Source of the DNA: Scalindua sp964344685
GTDB taxonomy: Bacteria > Planctomycetota > Brocadiia > Brocadiales > Scalinduaceae
Length of the DNA: 64,000 nucleotides
Assembly: GCA_964344685.1 (NCBI GenBank)
Contig: CAYFOK010000011.1
Location: forward strand, 1 to 64,000
Direction of reading: 5' to 3'
Part shown: in pieces, positions 54,533 through 62,554 of the stretch
Layout of the letters: the number at the start of each line of letters is the position of its first letter
Position numbering within the stretch: position 1 is the first letter of the stretch
Program-made: the position numbers and the translations under genes
Notes under the pieces: model-generated
Told to the model about the DNA's origin: nothing
What the model saw: the letters and a program-made list of their open reading frames with translations, nothing else
Databases searched by the model: none

Positions 54533-54982
54533 TTAAACCAACTCAATATCATCCGCACCCATGTGACGTTCACAATAGTGGCATCTTATCCTTATAGGAT
54601 TCTTATTTATTACATGGAATCGGCTTATAATCTTCTGATGATTGCTTACGCAATTCGGATTAAAACATTTCATGAACTCTTCTATGGAGTCCGGAATATC
54701 GACTGTAAATTTCTTTACAACTTCTGAGTCCTTAATTATATTCACCGTGGCATCCGGTGCTATCAGTGAAATCTTATTTACTTCCTCCTGTGTAAGGAGC
54801 TTACCACCGATCTTTATAATGCCTTTTTTGCCTAACTTTTTACTGGACAGATTAAAACCAACCAGTACGACCTGATCTATATTCTGGGTATTCAATATAT
54901 TGGCAACCTTGAATGTACTTTTATTTGCAATCTGGTCAATAACAGTACCATCTTCAATTGCCGATACCTCTAGTTTTTTCAT
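54533..54982 (-). CDS. pyrI: aspartate carbamoyltransferase regulatory subunit
   Basis: A 149-residue PyrI that binds the allosteric nucleotides and stabilises the catalytic trimers. The C-terminal zinc site is complete: CFNPNC followed by CHYC. The N-terminal nucleotide domain contains DGTVIDQIANKS. Its start overlaps the stop of pyrB by 4 bp, so the two are translationally coupled. This points to an enteric-like allosteric holoenzyme. Confidence 0.94.
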   Translation of the reverse strand: MKKLEVSAIEDGTVIDQIANKSTFKVANILNTQNIDQVVLVGFNLSSKKLGKKGIIKIGGKLLTQEEVNKISLIAPDATVNIIKDSEVVKKFTVDIPDSIEEFMKCFNPNCVSNHQKIISRFHVINKNPIRIRCHYCERHMGADDIELV

Positions 54983-55905
54983 TGTATAACACCTAGTATT
55001 GAAGCCAATAGTGCTTCTCTTACCGGAATACCGCTATGGGCCTGTTGAAAATAGACTGCATATTCTGTTGTATCCAGACTTTCATCCATCTCATCCACTC
55101 GCGGCAGCGGATGGAGAATTTTGAGGTCAACTTTAACCTTAAGTTCATCCATAACTGATTTACTTAACTTATAAATTCCCCTTACCTTCTCATATTCTAC
55201 CGGCTCAGCGAATCTCTCTTTCTGTATCCTGGTACAATAGAGGATATCAAGTTTATCACTGATTTCAGATATGGAATCAACTTCGTGATACGAAACATTT
55301 TTTAATTCCAATTCCTCCAGGTAGTCCTTAGGCATTCTGAGGCTTGGAGGTGAAATAAAGTACATATCAGCATTAAAGTGCGCAAGAGCATATGCCAGCG
55401 AGTGAGCTGTTCTACCGTATTTCAGATCACCCAGAAAACCAATCGATAAATTCTCAATGTCACTCTTTGCCTTCTTTATTGTATACAGGTCTACAAAGGT
55501 CTGTGTAGGATGCTGGCTCGCTCCATCACCGGCATTAACAACAGGTATGTTTACGGAATCTGCCGTAAGCCGTGAAGCACCCTCTAGAAAATGCCTTAAA
55601 ACTATAATATCACAATAACCCTCAATAATTTTAACTGAATCACTTAACGATTCACCTTTTACGGTAGACGTTGTACCTAATTCATCAAATCCTATAACCT
55701 CTCCACCAAGCCGCTTCATTGCCGACTCAAAACTTAATCTCGTGCGGGTAGAAGGTTCAAAAAACAGGTTTGCAAGTATTTTTCCCCTTAAAATGTCAGG
55801 ACATTGTTCTTTCTCCATCTTCCCTGACATCTCCAAAACATATAATATCTCTTCCTTCGTAAAGTCTAGAATAGAGATTATATCTTTGTCTTTTAAACTT
55901 ATCAT
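54979..55905 (-). CDS. pyrB: aspartate carbamoyltransferase catalytic subunit
   Basis: Joins carbamoyl phosphate and aspartate in pyrimidine synthesis. The 308-residue protein has FEPSTRTRLSFE (about 49-60) and the later HPLPRVDEMD. Normal length and domains. First gene of the pyrBI pair; the start faces the divergent apgM gene across 285 bp that contain a 23-bp palindrome. Confidence 0.96.
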   Translation of the reverse strand: MISLKDKDIISILDFTKEEILYVLEMSGKMEKEQCPDILRGKILANLFFEPSTRTRLSFESAMKRLGGEVIGFDELGTTSTVKGESLSDSVKIIEGYCDIIVLRHFLEGASRLTADSVNIPVVNAGDGASQHPTQTFVDLYTIKKAKSDIENLSIGFLGDLKYGRTAHSLAYALAHFNADMYFISPPSLRMPKDYLEELELKNVSYHEVDSISEISDKLDILYCTRIQKERFAEPVEYEKVRGIYKLSKSVMDELKVKVDLKILHPLPRVDEMDESLDTTEYAVYFQQAHSGIPVREALLASILGVIQ

Positions 55906-56088
55906 TTCTCAGCATTAACCTGTCCACAAATAAATAACATCTGATATTATCAAAGAGGATTTAACATGACAAGAAAAAAACATACGGAGTAATAATGACA
56001 AGTAGTGTTTTTATATATATTTACACTCAAATTGTATTGATATAGTCGCAGGTGTCTGTTATATTGATTTTGCATGAAAATTCTACTT

Positions 56089-56111
56089 TTTCAGTCATAT
56101 CATGACTGAAA
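56089..56111. promoter_or_regulatory. 23-bp palindrome between pyrB and apgM
   Basis: TTTCAGTCAT (56089-56098) and ATGACTGAAA (56102-56111) are perfect 10-bp arms around ATC. The site lies 79 bp before apgM and 183 bp before pyrB (divergent). It has no T-run on the apgM side, so an operator for a dimeric regulator is more likely than a terminator. Confidence 0.5.
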
Positions 56112-56190
56112 CTTACACAACTACGACACACTTTACTAAAGATGATTAAACCAAATATAATAAGGTTCAAGTAGTAGAAAGGCTGATTAA

Positions 56191-57387
56191 ATGAAATTTT
56201 GCATAATCATTCCGGATGGAATGGCCGATTATAAACTGGAGAAACTCAGCGGAAGGACCCCGCTGGAAGCCGCAAGGACACCAAATATGGATAATATATC
56301 GTCTAATGGTATATTGGGGGTCGTCAAAACCGTACCAAAAAAATTCAAACCCGGAAGTGATATTGCATGCTTATCTGTACTGGGTTATAACCCTGAGGAT
56401 TGTTATACGGGAAGAGCACCATTGGAATCTGCCAGCTTAGGCATCAAACTTGGTGAAAACGATTGGGCTGTTCGCTGTAACCTCATTACAGCCAATGATG
56501 GCATACTCGAAGATTTCAGCGCGGGTCATGTATCAGATAAAGAGGCGAAGCTAATCATGTCAATATTGAATGAAGAGCTGGCAGGCAAAAACGTTAAGTT
56601 CTATGCCGGCAAAAGTTATCGCAATATTATGGTTTACAGCGGCGATTCTCCGATAGAAGCCGATTGCACTCCACCTCACGATATCATAGGCAAATCGATA
56701 ACACAAAATTTACCAAAGGGGCAGGGTAGTGAAATATTATTGGAATTAATGCGGGAATCGTACCATTTACTTGAAAACCATGAGGTCAACAAGGTAAGAG
56801 TTGATCTTGGCGAAAACCCTGCAAACATGATCTGGTTGTGGGGGCAGGGGAAAAAGCCATCTTTAACACCTTTTGAGGAGTTGTATGGAATCTCAGGTGC
56901 AGTCATTACAGGTGTTGATCTACTAAAAGGCCTGGCAACTTATATTGGCTGGGAGATCATAGAGGTACCCGGTGCTACAGCATACCTGGACACCGATTAT
57001 GACGCTAAAGCTCAATACGCTATTGAAGCGATGGAAACTCATGATCTGGTTTTAGTACATATTGAAGCGCCTGACGAGGCAGGTCATGAAGGAAATACTC
57101 ATGAAAAGATCCGGGCCATTGAAAATATTGACAAGAAAATCGTAGGCCCTGTTCTTGATGCACTAAAAAAGTATGACGACTTCCGTCTCCTTGTCCTTCC
57201 AGACCATTATACACCAATAAGCAAGAGAACACATACTTCAGATCCGGTACCTTTTGCCATCTGCGGAACTGTCCCAGGTGATAAATGCAATCTTGCTTTC
57301 TCTGAATCGAATGCTGAACATACCGGATTGAGAGTGGCAAAGGGATATCAGCTTATGAGCCATTTTATTGAAGGAAATTTCCCTTAG
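56191..57387 (+). CDS. apgM: cofactor-independent phosphoglycerate mutase, archaeal type
   Basis: A 398-residue member of the alkaline phosphatase superfamily that interconverts 2- and 3-phosphoglycerate in glycolysis/gluconeogenesis. The family start IIPDGMADYKLEKLSGRTPLE, the middle ASLGIKLGEN and the late metal ligands LPDHYTPISKRTHTSDPVPF and EHTG are present. Related proteins are sometimes annotated as homoserine kinase, a caution. It is transcribed alone and ends in a hairpin repeat. Confidence 0.92.
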   Translation: MKFCIIIPDGMADYKLEKLSGRTPLEAARTPNMDNISSNGILGVVKTVPKKFKPGSDIACLSVLGYNPEDCYTGRAPLESASLGIKLGENDWAVRCNLITANDGILEDFSAGHVSDKEAKLIMSILNEELAGKNVKFYAGKSYRNIMVYSGDSPIEADCTPPHDIIGKSITQNLPKGQGSEILLELMRESYHLLENHEVNKVRVDLGENPANMIWLWGQGKKPSLTPFEELYGISGAVITGVDLLKGLATYIGWEIIEVPGATAYLDTDYDAKAQYAIEAMETHDLVLVHIEAPDEAGHEGNTHEKIRAIENIDKKIVGPVLDALKKYDDFRLLVLPDHYTPISKRTHTSDPVPFAICGTVPGDKCNLAFSESNAEHTGLRVAKGYQLMSHFIEGNFP

Positions 57388-57401
57388 ATAATGATTCGAC
57401 T

Positions 57402-57455
57402 GGAATCCTTCCGAAAGGAAGGTTTAAATTCACCTGCTTTCGCATGGAATCCAGA
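57402..57455. repeat. GGAAT hairpin repeat with GAAA tetraloop, copy 3
   Basis: GGAAT then CCTTCC-GAAA-GGAAGG (57407-57422), perfectly paired. A second related part, CTGCTTTCGCATGGAATCCA, follows to about 57453 and resembles 12402-12420. It lies between the convergent ends of apgM and miaB. Confidence 0.75.
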
Positions 57456-57543
57456 TAACAATTAACGAATGACTATCTAACTGCGATAAACTTTTCTTGC
57501 TCTTTTTCGTGACTTAGCGCCTTTGTAGCGAATGTTTTTCTGA

Positions 57544-58914
57544 TTAGTTCATAACACCAAAAAGTGTCAAATCTGTTGAGTCAACAATTTCAATATTGAC
57601 AAGCTTGCCCAAAAGGGAAGCAGATACGTCTGCCTGGTCAGCTGCTTCAGGAGGGCTGAAGGCAACTATCTGGTTTTGCCGTGTCCTTCCAATTAACCGG
57701 CCTGCATTAGTCTTACTTTCACCTTCCACTAAGACCTCTAAAGATTTTCCATGCATTTTCATGTTTTCTTCAGTACTTATTCTTTTCTGTAATTCCAGCA
57801 GTGTATGATTCCTGCTTTTCTTTGTCTCTTCTATAACATCATCAATTAATTCCGTAGCTGCAGTTCCAGTTCGTGGTGAGTATTTAAATATAAAACTATT
57901 TTGACAGCGAACATCGTTCAAAAGTTTCACTGTCTCTGCAAAATCTTCTTCTGTTTCACCCGGAAATCCCACAATAAAGTCGCTTGCAATCTTAATACCC
58001 GGAACTATTGACTTAGCCATCTCAACAAGCTCTCTATAATGTGCTGAAGTATATTGCCGTCTCATTTTCTCCAATATCCTGTCAGAACCAGACTGTGCAG
58101 GCATGTGCAAATATTCACAAACTCTGGGCAACTCTCCAACAGCCTCTAAAATCTCTTTAGTCATATCTTTTGGATGAGAGGTAATAAAATGAATTCTTTC
58201 AATACCATCTATTGGATCAAGCTCCCTCAGCAAAGTTGCCAGTGTTACTTTTCCGTCCAGACCTTTTCCATAAGAGTTTACATTCTGGCCTAATAGTGTA
58301 ATCTCTTTACATCCGTCCTCTGCAAGACTCTTAACCTCTTCTATTATATCAGTAGACGATCTGCTGAATTCCCGGCCCCTGACATATGGAACAATGCAGT
58401 AAGAGCAGTAATTATCACATCCTCTCATAATGGAGACAAAGGCGTTATATCGATTTTGCCTCTGAGTAACCATTCTGTCAAAATTCACTTCCCCATCCTC
58501 ATCAATAGCCAGAATGCGTTTATTGCTCCTACTAATCTCTTCAAGTAATTCAGGAAGTCTTGAAAACATTCTTGTTCCACAAACAAGGTTAACATGAGGC
58601 ATACGCTTGAAAATCCTCTCTCCCTCGTTCTGTGCCATACAGCCAAGTACGCCAAGAATCAATTCCGGATTCCTGTCTTTTTGGTCTCTCAAGCTGCCAA
58701 GTTGTGAATACACTTTATGTTCAGCCTTATCACGCACGCTACAGGTATTTAAAAGGATAACATCTGCATCATTTTCATCTTCGGCAAATGAATAACCTTT
58801 TTTTACAAGAGAACCTATTGACAACTCTGTATCCAGCTTATTCATCTGGCAGCCATAGGTCTTAATATATACCTTTGGCAAACTGTCTTTCAAAATCTTC
58901 GACCTGCTAATCAT
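57544..58914 (-). CDS. miaB: tRNA-2-methylthio-N6-dimethylallyladenosine synthase
   Basis: A 456-residue radical SAM methylthiotransferase that modifies A37 of tRNAs reading UNN codons. The UPF0004 domain contains TYGCQMNKLD (C22), NTCSVRDKAEH and LGCMAQ as ligands of the auxiliary cluster. The radical SAM motif is CDNYCSYCIVPYVRG. A TRAM domain ends the protein. Full length. The start region borders the putative structured RNA. Confidence 0.95.
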   Translation of the reverse strand: MISRSKILKDSLPKVYIKTYGCQMNKLDTELSIGSLVKKGYSFAEDENDADVILLNTCSVRDKAEHKVYSQLGSLRDQKDRNPELILGVLGCMAQNEGERIFKRMPHVNLVCGTRMFSRLPELLEEISRSNKRILAIDEDGEVNFDRMVTQRQNRYNAFVSIMRGCDNYCSYCIVPYVRGREFSRSSTDIIEEVKSLAEDGCKEITLLGQNVNSYGKGLDGKVTLATLLRELDPIDGIERIHFITSHPKDMTKEILEAVGELPRVCEYLHMPAQSGSDRILEKMRRQYTSAHYRELVEMAKSIVPGIKIASDFIVGFPGETEEDFAETVKLLNDVRCQNSFIFKYSPRTGTAATELIDDVIEETKKSRNHTLLELQKRISTEENMKMHGKSLEVLVEGESKTNAGRLIGRTRQNQIVAFSPPEAADQADVSASLLGKLVNIEIVDSTDLTLFGVMN

Positions 58915-59040
58915 ATAGCTTTCCGTTTATACTTAATCATAAAATTATAATTTACATGTTCAAAAAGAGCATTGCTGTACCTACCTGTCTCGAAATGGGA
59001 TAATCCCTGGTAAAAGATGCAATTAATCTATCCTATGCTG

Positions 59041-59221
59041 TTTGGCAACGGTGTTCGCCGAGGTAAGCCCCACCATGGGCGGATCTCGAAGTCGTGCCTT
59101 AGGCATAACTGCCCACAGGGTTTTCCTCAGGCGACTTCCTGGATATGACAAGTTTGGTTTATCTGCTCTAAGCCCGCCTCAACTGCTTACTGCGAGTAAC
59201 TATTCGGGCAAGTACCGTTTG
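59041..59221 (-). ncRNA. candidate structured non-coding RNA
   Basis: About 180 nt of GC-rich, strongly folding sequence within AT-rich surroundings. Ends pair: GCAAACGGT (minus strand, from 59221) with ACCGTTGC (ending 59044), with one bulge, extended by TTGCC with GGCGAA. Inside are TTACT-CGC-AGTAA, GAGG with CCTC, and GAAGTCG (59089-59095) with CGACTTC (59132-59138); the last encloses TGCC-TTA-GGCA. No protein frame is convincing. The minus strand is preferred because a good promoter lies just upstream. Length and a long closing stem would fit 6S RNA, but no diagnostic sequence was recognised. Confidence 0.55.
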
Positions 59222-59227
59222 CTACGG

Positions 59228-59257
59228 ATTGTAAGATAATAAAGAGTACTACAACAA
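59228..59257 (-). promoter_or_regulatory. putative promoter of the structured RNA
   Basis: Read on the minus strand, TTGTTG (59252-59257) and TACAAT (59228-59233) are 18 bp apart. Transcription would start near 59220, exactly at the closing stem of the folded region. This is the main ground for the strand choice. Confidence 0.45.
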
Positions 59258-59298
59258 AACTCTGTTAAATTCTTAATCATATACTTCGTGTTCTGACT

Positions 59299-59535
59299 CT
59301 AATCCATATGAGTGCATGCTTCCTGAATCAGAGGAAGAAGAGCTTCTATCTCTTCTTTTGTCAACCGCCCTAATTTAGCAAACCTGAGCTCACCCTTACT
59401 GTTTTTATTCTCTCTTGTAAGTTGCAGTTTTTTGGTACCCTTGTTATAAGAGAAAATACTTGCAGTCAATTTTTCTTGATCATTTTCCCATGATTTTGCG
59501 AATACACAATCATCCAATTCTTTATTATACGGCAT
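59299..59535 (-). CDS. small protein, PC4/YdbC-like fold suggested
   Basis: A 78-residue protein with a very strong ribosome binding site (AGGAGG, 7 nt before ATG). The pattern of short strands, then KGELRFAKLGRLTKEEIEALLPLI near the end (strand, turn, then long helix), recalls the PC4/Sub1 single-stranded-DNA-binding fold. This is by eye only. It lies just upstream of the structured RNA on the same strand. Confidence 0.6.
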   Translation of the reverse strand: MPYNKELDDCVFAKSWENDQEKLTASIFSYNKGTKKLQLTRENKNSKGELRFAKLGRLTKEEIEALLPLIQEACTHMD

Positions 59536-59738
59536 TTTAACCTCCTGATCTGCTATTAAGTTAAAATATTACCATTAAATTGTATTGGTGATAATCCGTT
59601 CATCTATTTATTATCATATCAATTATCTTAACAAGCGATTTTCGCTAGTGTTGATAATACACAACAAATTGTAGAACATCATAATTATGATTAGCCTCAA
59701 TCACAAAATGTGTTAGTTTCGCAAAGATATATTAAATA

Positions 59739-59757
59739 TGACATGTCATAATGTCAA
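59739..59757. promoter_or_regulatory. GACA/TGTC palindromic site
   Basis: TGACATGTCA (59739-59748) is a perfect palindrome, and the overlapping TGTCATAATGTC shares ATAATGTC with the reverse complement of the second box of the composite elements. It lies about 205 bp upstream of the small gene and 30 bp beyond the stop of the GGDEF gene. Relation to the composite elements is possible only. Confidence 0.35.
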
Positions 59758-59785
59758 TAACTATAATTGCTTACTTTAATTTTTT

Positions 59786-60961
59786 TTATTCGATAGTTTT
59801 ATCCTCGCAAATACTCTTCCTTATACATCTTGAAAGCTCATTTTTGACAGAGTCCTCCACCTTGATAAATGAAATTCCAATATCAAATTGATTAGCACTG
59901 AATTTCTCAACACGGACAACTGTCCCGACTACCAATAACGGCTCATTAGCTATACCAGTAGGTATTTGAAGCTGTACCTGTGCACCTATATCTATAGAAT
60001 GATTGCATTTAAAAAGAATCCCTCCCGTACTCAGATCTGCACTTTTTACACCCAGAACACCAATCTTCTCTTTGGAATCGACTTCATTGATTTGAATATC
60101 AGTGATAAAGTCCACTCTAATGAAACGACGCCTGTTTTCAGAGTAGATCACAATATTATTTTTACCAGCTTCTTTCGCCTTATAAACAGCAATATCAGCA
60201 TTTGCTATAAGTTTTTTTGTATCAGTTGCATCTACCGGCAGTGTTGCTATGCCTCCACTGATAGTCAAATCGATTGTCTGGTCATTATACTCAAGTTTTA
60301 TATTTTCCACCTTTTCACGGATTCTCTCTCCTACTACGAATGCAGCCGCTTTTCCAGTTTCAGGAAGTACAACTACAATTTCTTCACCTCCGTATCGTGA
60401 AGCAATATCTATAGTTCTTATTTCTCCCATAACTATCCTGGCAACATGCTCCAGGGCATCATCACCTGCCAAATGCCCATACGTATCATTTACCTTTTTA
60501 AAGTCATCCAGATCAAAAAACAGAACGGATAATTCTTTACCATAGCGATTAGCACGTTCAGTTTCCCGCAAAAATACCTCATCAAAAGTACGCCGAGAAT
60601 AGAGGCCTGTAAGGCTGTCGTATCTTAAAGAAAAAAGCGCATCTTCCAGAACACGAATCTCAATGATTATGGGATTCGTCATGGATTTATTGATTGTGCA
60701 GAAATAGTCACATATTGCTGTTCTTAAATTTACTCCTCTGCCCAGCGATTCACTCATGCTATTTCTATGAGAGACAATCTGCTTCCAATAATCCACTGCC
60801 TGATCAGGCGCCAAATCAAGATGAGTTAATACACTGAAAATAACCTGATACGCTTCATCCCCCACTCTCTCAATAATATTATTAAGCTCAGAGATAAGCT
60901 TTTCATCATCTAAAGAATAATCATCCAGGCATTTCAAAATTATTTTTCGAGTAGCCTCCAC
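59786..60961 (-). CDS. GGDEF - PilZ protein (diguanylate cyclase with c-di-GMP receptor domain)
   Basis: A 391-residue cytoplasmic protein. A helical N-terminal region (about 1-105) of unknown role is followed by a GGDEF domain with active-site RYGGEEIVVVLP. The inhibitory I-site RTID lies five residues before it, so product inhibition is expected. A C-terminal PilZ domain (about 275-385) has the Arg motif RRFIRVD and DLSTGGILF, a complete c-di-GMP pocket. The protein both makes and senses c-di-GMP. A perfect 17-bp palindrome is 84 bp upstream. Confidence 0.93.
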   Translation of the reverse strand: MEATRKIILKCLDDYSLDDEKLISELNNIIERVGDEAYQVIFSVLTHLDLAPDQAVDYWKQIVSHRNSMSESLGRGVNLRTAICDYFCTINKSMTNPIIIEIRVLEDALFSLRYDSLTGLYSRRTFDEVFLRETERANRYGKELSVLFFDLDDFKKVNDTYGHLAGDDALEHVARIVMGEIRTIDIASRYGGEEIVVVLPETGKAAAFVVGERIREKVENIKLEYNDQTIDLTISGGIATLPVDATDTKKLIANADIAVYKAKEAGKNNIVIYSENRRRFIRVDFITDIQINEVDSKEKIGVLGVKSADLSTGGILFKCNHSIDIGAQVQLQIPTGIANEPLLVVGTVVRVEKFSANQFDIGISFIKVEDSVKNELSRCIRKSICEDKTIE

Positions 60962-61044
60962 AAACAGTTCTCCATTAACTTATCATTTGGAAAATAAGAA
61001 ATTACCAAACCTTAATAAATTATTCACTTTTTTCGTAACGATCC

Positions 61045-61061
61045 ACTGATTATTAATCAGT
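61045..61061. promoter_or_regulatory. 17-bp palindrome upstream of the GGDEF-PilZ gene
   Basis: ACTGATTA-T-TAATCAGT, perfect arms of 8 bp around one base, 84-100 bp upstream of the GGDEF-PilZ start. Candidate operator; AT-rich palindromes also arise by chance. Confidence 0.35.
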
Positions 61062-61216
61062 AAAAGAGTGCTGTAATTACCAATTCTTAACAGAATCAAT
61101 AACTATACAACGCAGAAAACCGCATATAATCGGTTTATAGTAGGAATGTAGTATATTAAAAGCAAGTGGAAAATGGTTGCTATCAAAAAAACTTCCGGGT
61201 ATTGCTCTATTCTCTC

Positions 61217-61786
61217 CTAGTAATCAATTCCTGGTTGCGGTTCAATCTCTTTTCTGTAGGCATGCTTGATTTCATTAACTTCACTTACCGTATCAGCCAA
61301 TTCGATTATTTCTGGATGCGCATCACGTCCGGTTAGTACCAGGTGCATTAGAGGAGGTTTACTTTTAATAATATCAAGAACCTGTTCTAAATCAACTAAA
61401 CGGAGTTTGATGGCATTATTTATTTCATCAAGTATAAGAATATCGACCTTACCTGATTCTATTTTCTGGCTGGCAAGCTGAATAGCATACTGAGCATTTT
61501 CTCTATGCTCATCGTGGGAATAAGGATTTCCCTGTATACCACAGAATCCTTTACCAGTGGATATTAATTCCACTTTGTCTCCCAACTTCTTTATGCCATC
61601 CCACTCACCGGCATATAGGTCTCCCTTCATAAACTGAATAATAGAGACACTCATTTCGTGGCCGCAAGCCCTGACGGCTATACCAAGGGCGGAAGTAGTT
61701 TTGCCCTTACCATTACCGGTAATGACAACAATAAGTCCCCTTTTCTCTTCGGGAATAAGCCAGGTTATTTCTGGTGGTTTGAACAT
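61217..61786 (-). CDS. cobO: cob(I)yrinic acid a,c-diamide adenosyltransferase
   Basis: A 189-residue CobO/BtuR-type enzyme that attaches the adenosyl group to the corrinoid. The P-loop GNGKGKTTSALG starts at about residue 24, followed by VSIIQFMKG and DILILDEINNA; all are family signatures. The length is normal. No other cobalamin gene is in the window. It lies 66 bp downstream of the amidotransferase gene. Confidence 0.94.
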   Translation of the reverse strand: MFKPPEITWLIPEEKRGLIVVITGNGKGKTTSALGIAVRACGHEMSVSIIQFMKGDLYAGEWDGIKKLGDKVELISTGKGFCGIQGNPYSHDEHRENAQYAIQLASQKIESGKVDILILDEINNAIKLRLVDLEQVLDIIKSKPPLMHLVLTGRDAHPEIIELADTVSEVNEIKHAYRKEIEPQPGIDY

Positions 61787-61852
61787 GCCTATCTAGACTT
61801 GGAAATTGAGGAATTAAGGGATTAGGGAATTAATTCCTTAACTCATTAATTC

Positions 61853-62554
61853 CTAAATTAGCTTAACAAAATTTGTGCAAAACAGTCTTGCCTGCTCCTT
61901 GTAGCTCTTTGATTTTATTTTCGTATCAGCAATAATCTGATCAGGATCTACTATGCCTTTTAAAGAGTCAACCTCTTCTCTATAAGCATCAATCCATTGA
62001 TAAATCATTTCGTCAGTTACTTCAACATGAAACTGCAGGCCATAAATGTTATGCCCCACCCTGAACGCCTGATTTGGACAAAGTTCTGATTCGGCAAGTC
62101 TAACAGCCCCTTCTGGAATATCAAAAGTATCTCCATGCCACTGAAACACATCAAACTCTCTCTGAAACCCTTCAAACAGCGGATCACTCGAACCGTTCTC
62201 AGTCACAGATACTTTAAACCAGCCGATCTCCTTTTGAGGGTTTTTCTTTACTAATGCCCCTTTGGCTTTTGCAATCAGTTGAGCACCAAGACAGAAGCCC
62301 AGTGTTGGCAGCCCCTTTTCTATAACCTCTTTCAAAAACCGATCTTCTTGTTTAAGAAAAGTGTACTGATCCTCTTCATACACATTCATAGGCCCCCCGA
62401 GCACAATAACTGCAGAGGTACCAGAAAGGGAATCTGGCAGTGGTTCTCCATTGAAAACATCTATTACATCATAAGGGATACCATCGTCATTTAAGAAATC
62501 ACCTATTGTACCAGGCCCCTCAATCTCAATATGTTTAATTATCTGTACCTTCAT
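61853..62554 (-). CDS. class I glutamine amidotransferase, GMP synthase-like
   Basis: About 233 residues from the ATG at 62554, with AAGGTGG just upstream; it overlaps the thiC end by 20 bp. The frame is open to 62683, but that part only repeats the thiC coding region in another frame. The triad is present: Cys in GFCLGAQLIAKA, and the His of LQFHVEVTDE with the following Glu. It resembles GuaA-like or gamma-glutamyl hydrolase-like proteins of unknown substrate, not the specific anthranilate or HisH subfamilies. Confidence 0.85.
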   Translation of the reverse strand: MKVQIIKHIEIEGPGTIGDFLNDDGIPYDVIDVFNGEPLPDSLSGTSAVIVLGGPMNVYEEDQYTFLKQEDRFLKEVIEKGLPTLGFCLGAQLIAKAKGALVKKNPQKEIGWFKVSVTENGSSDPLFEGFQREFDVFQWHGDTFDIPEGAVRLAESELCPNQAFRVGHNIYGLQFHVEVTDEMIYQWIDAYREEVDSLKGIVDPDQIIADTKIKSKSYKEQARLFCTNFVKLI

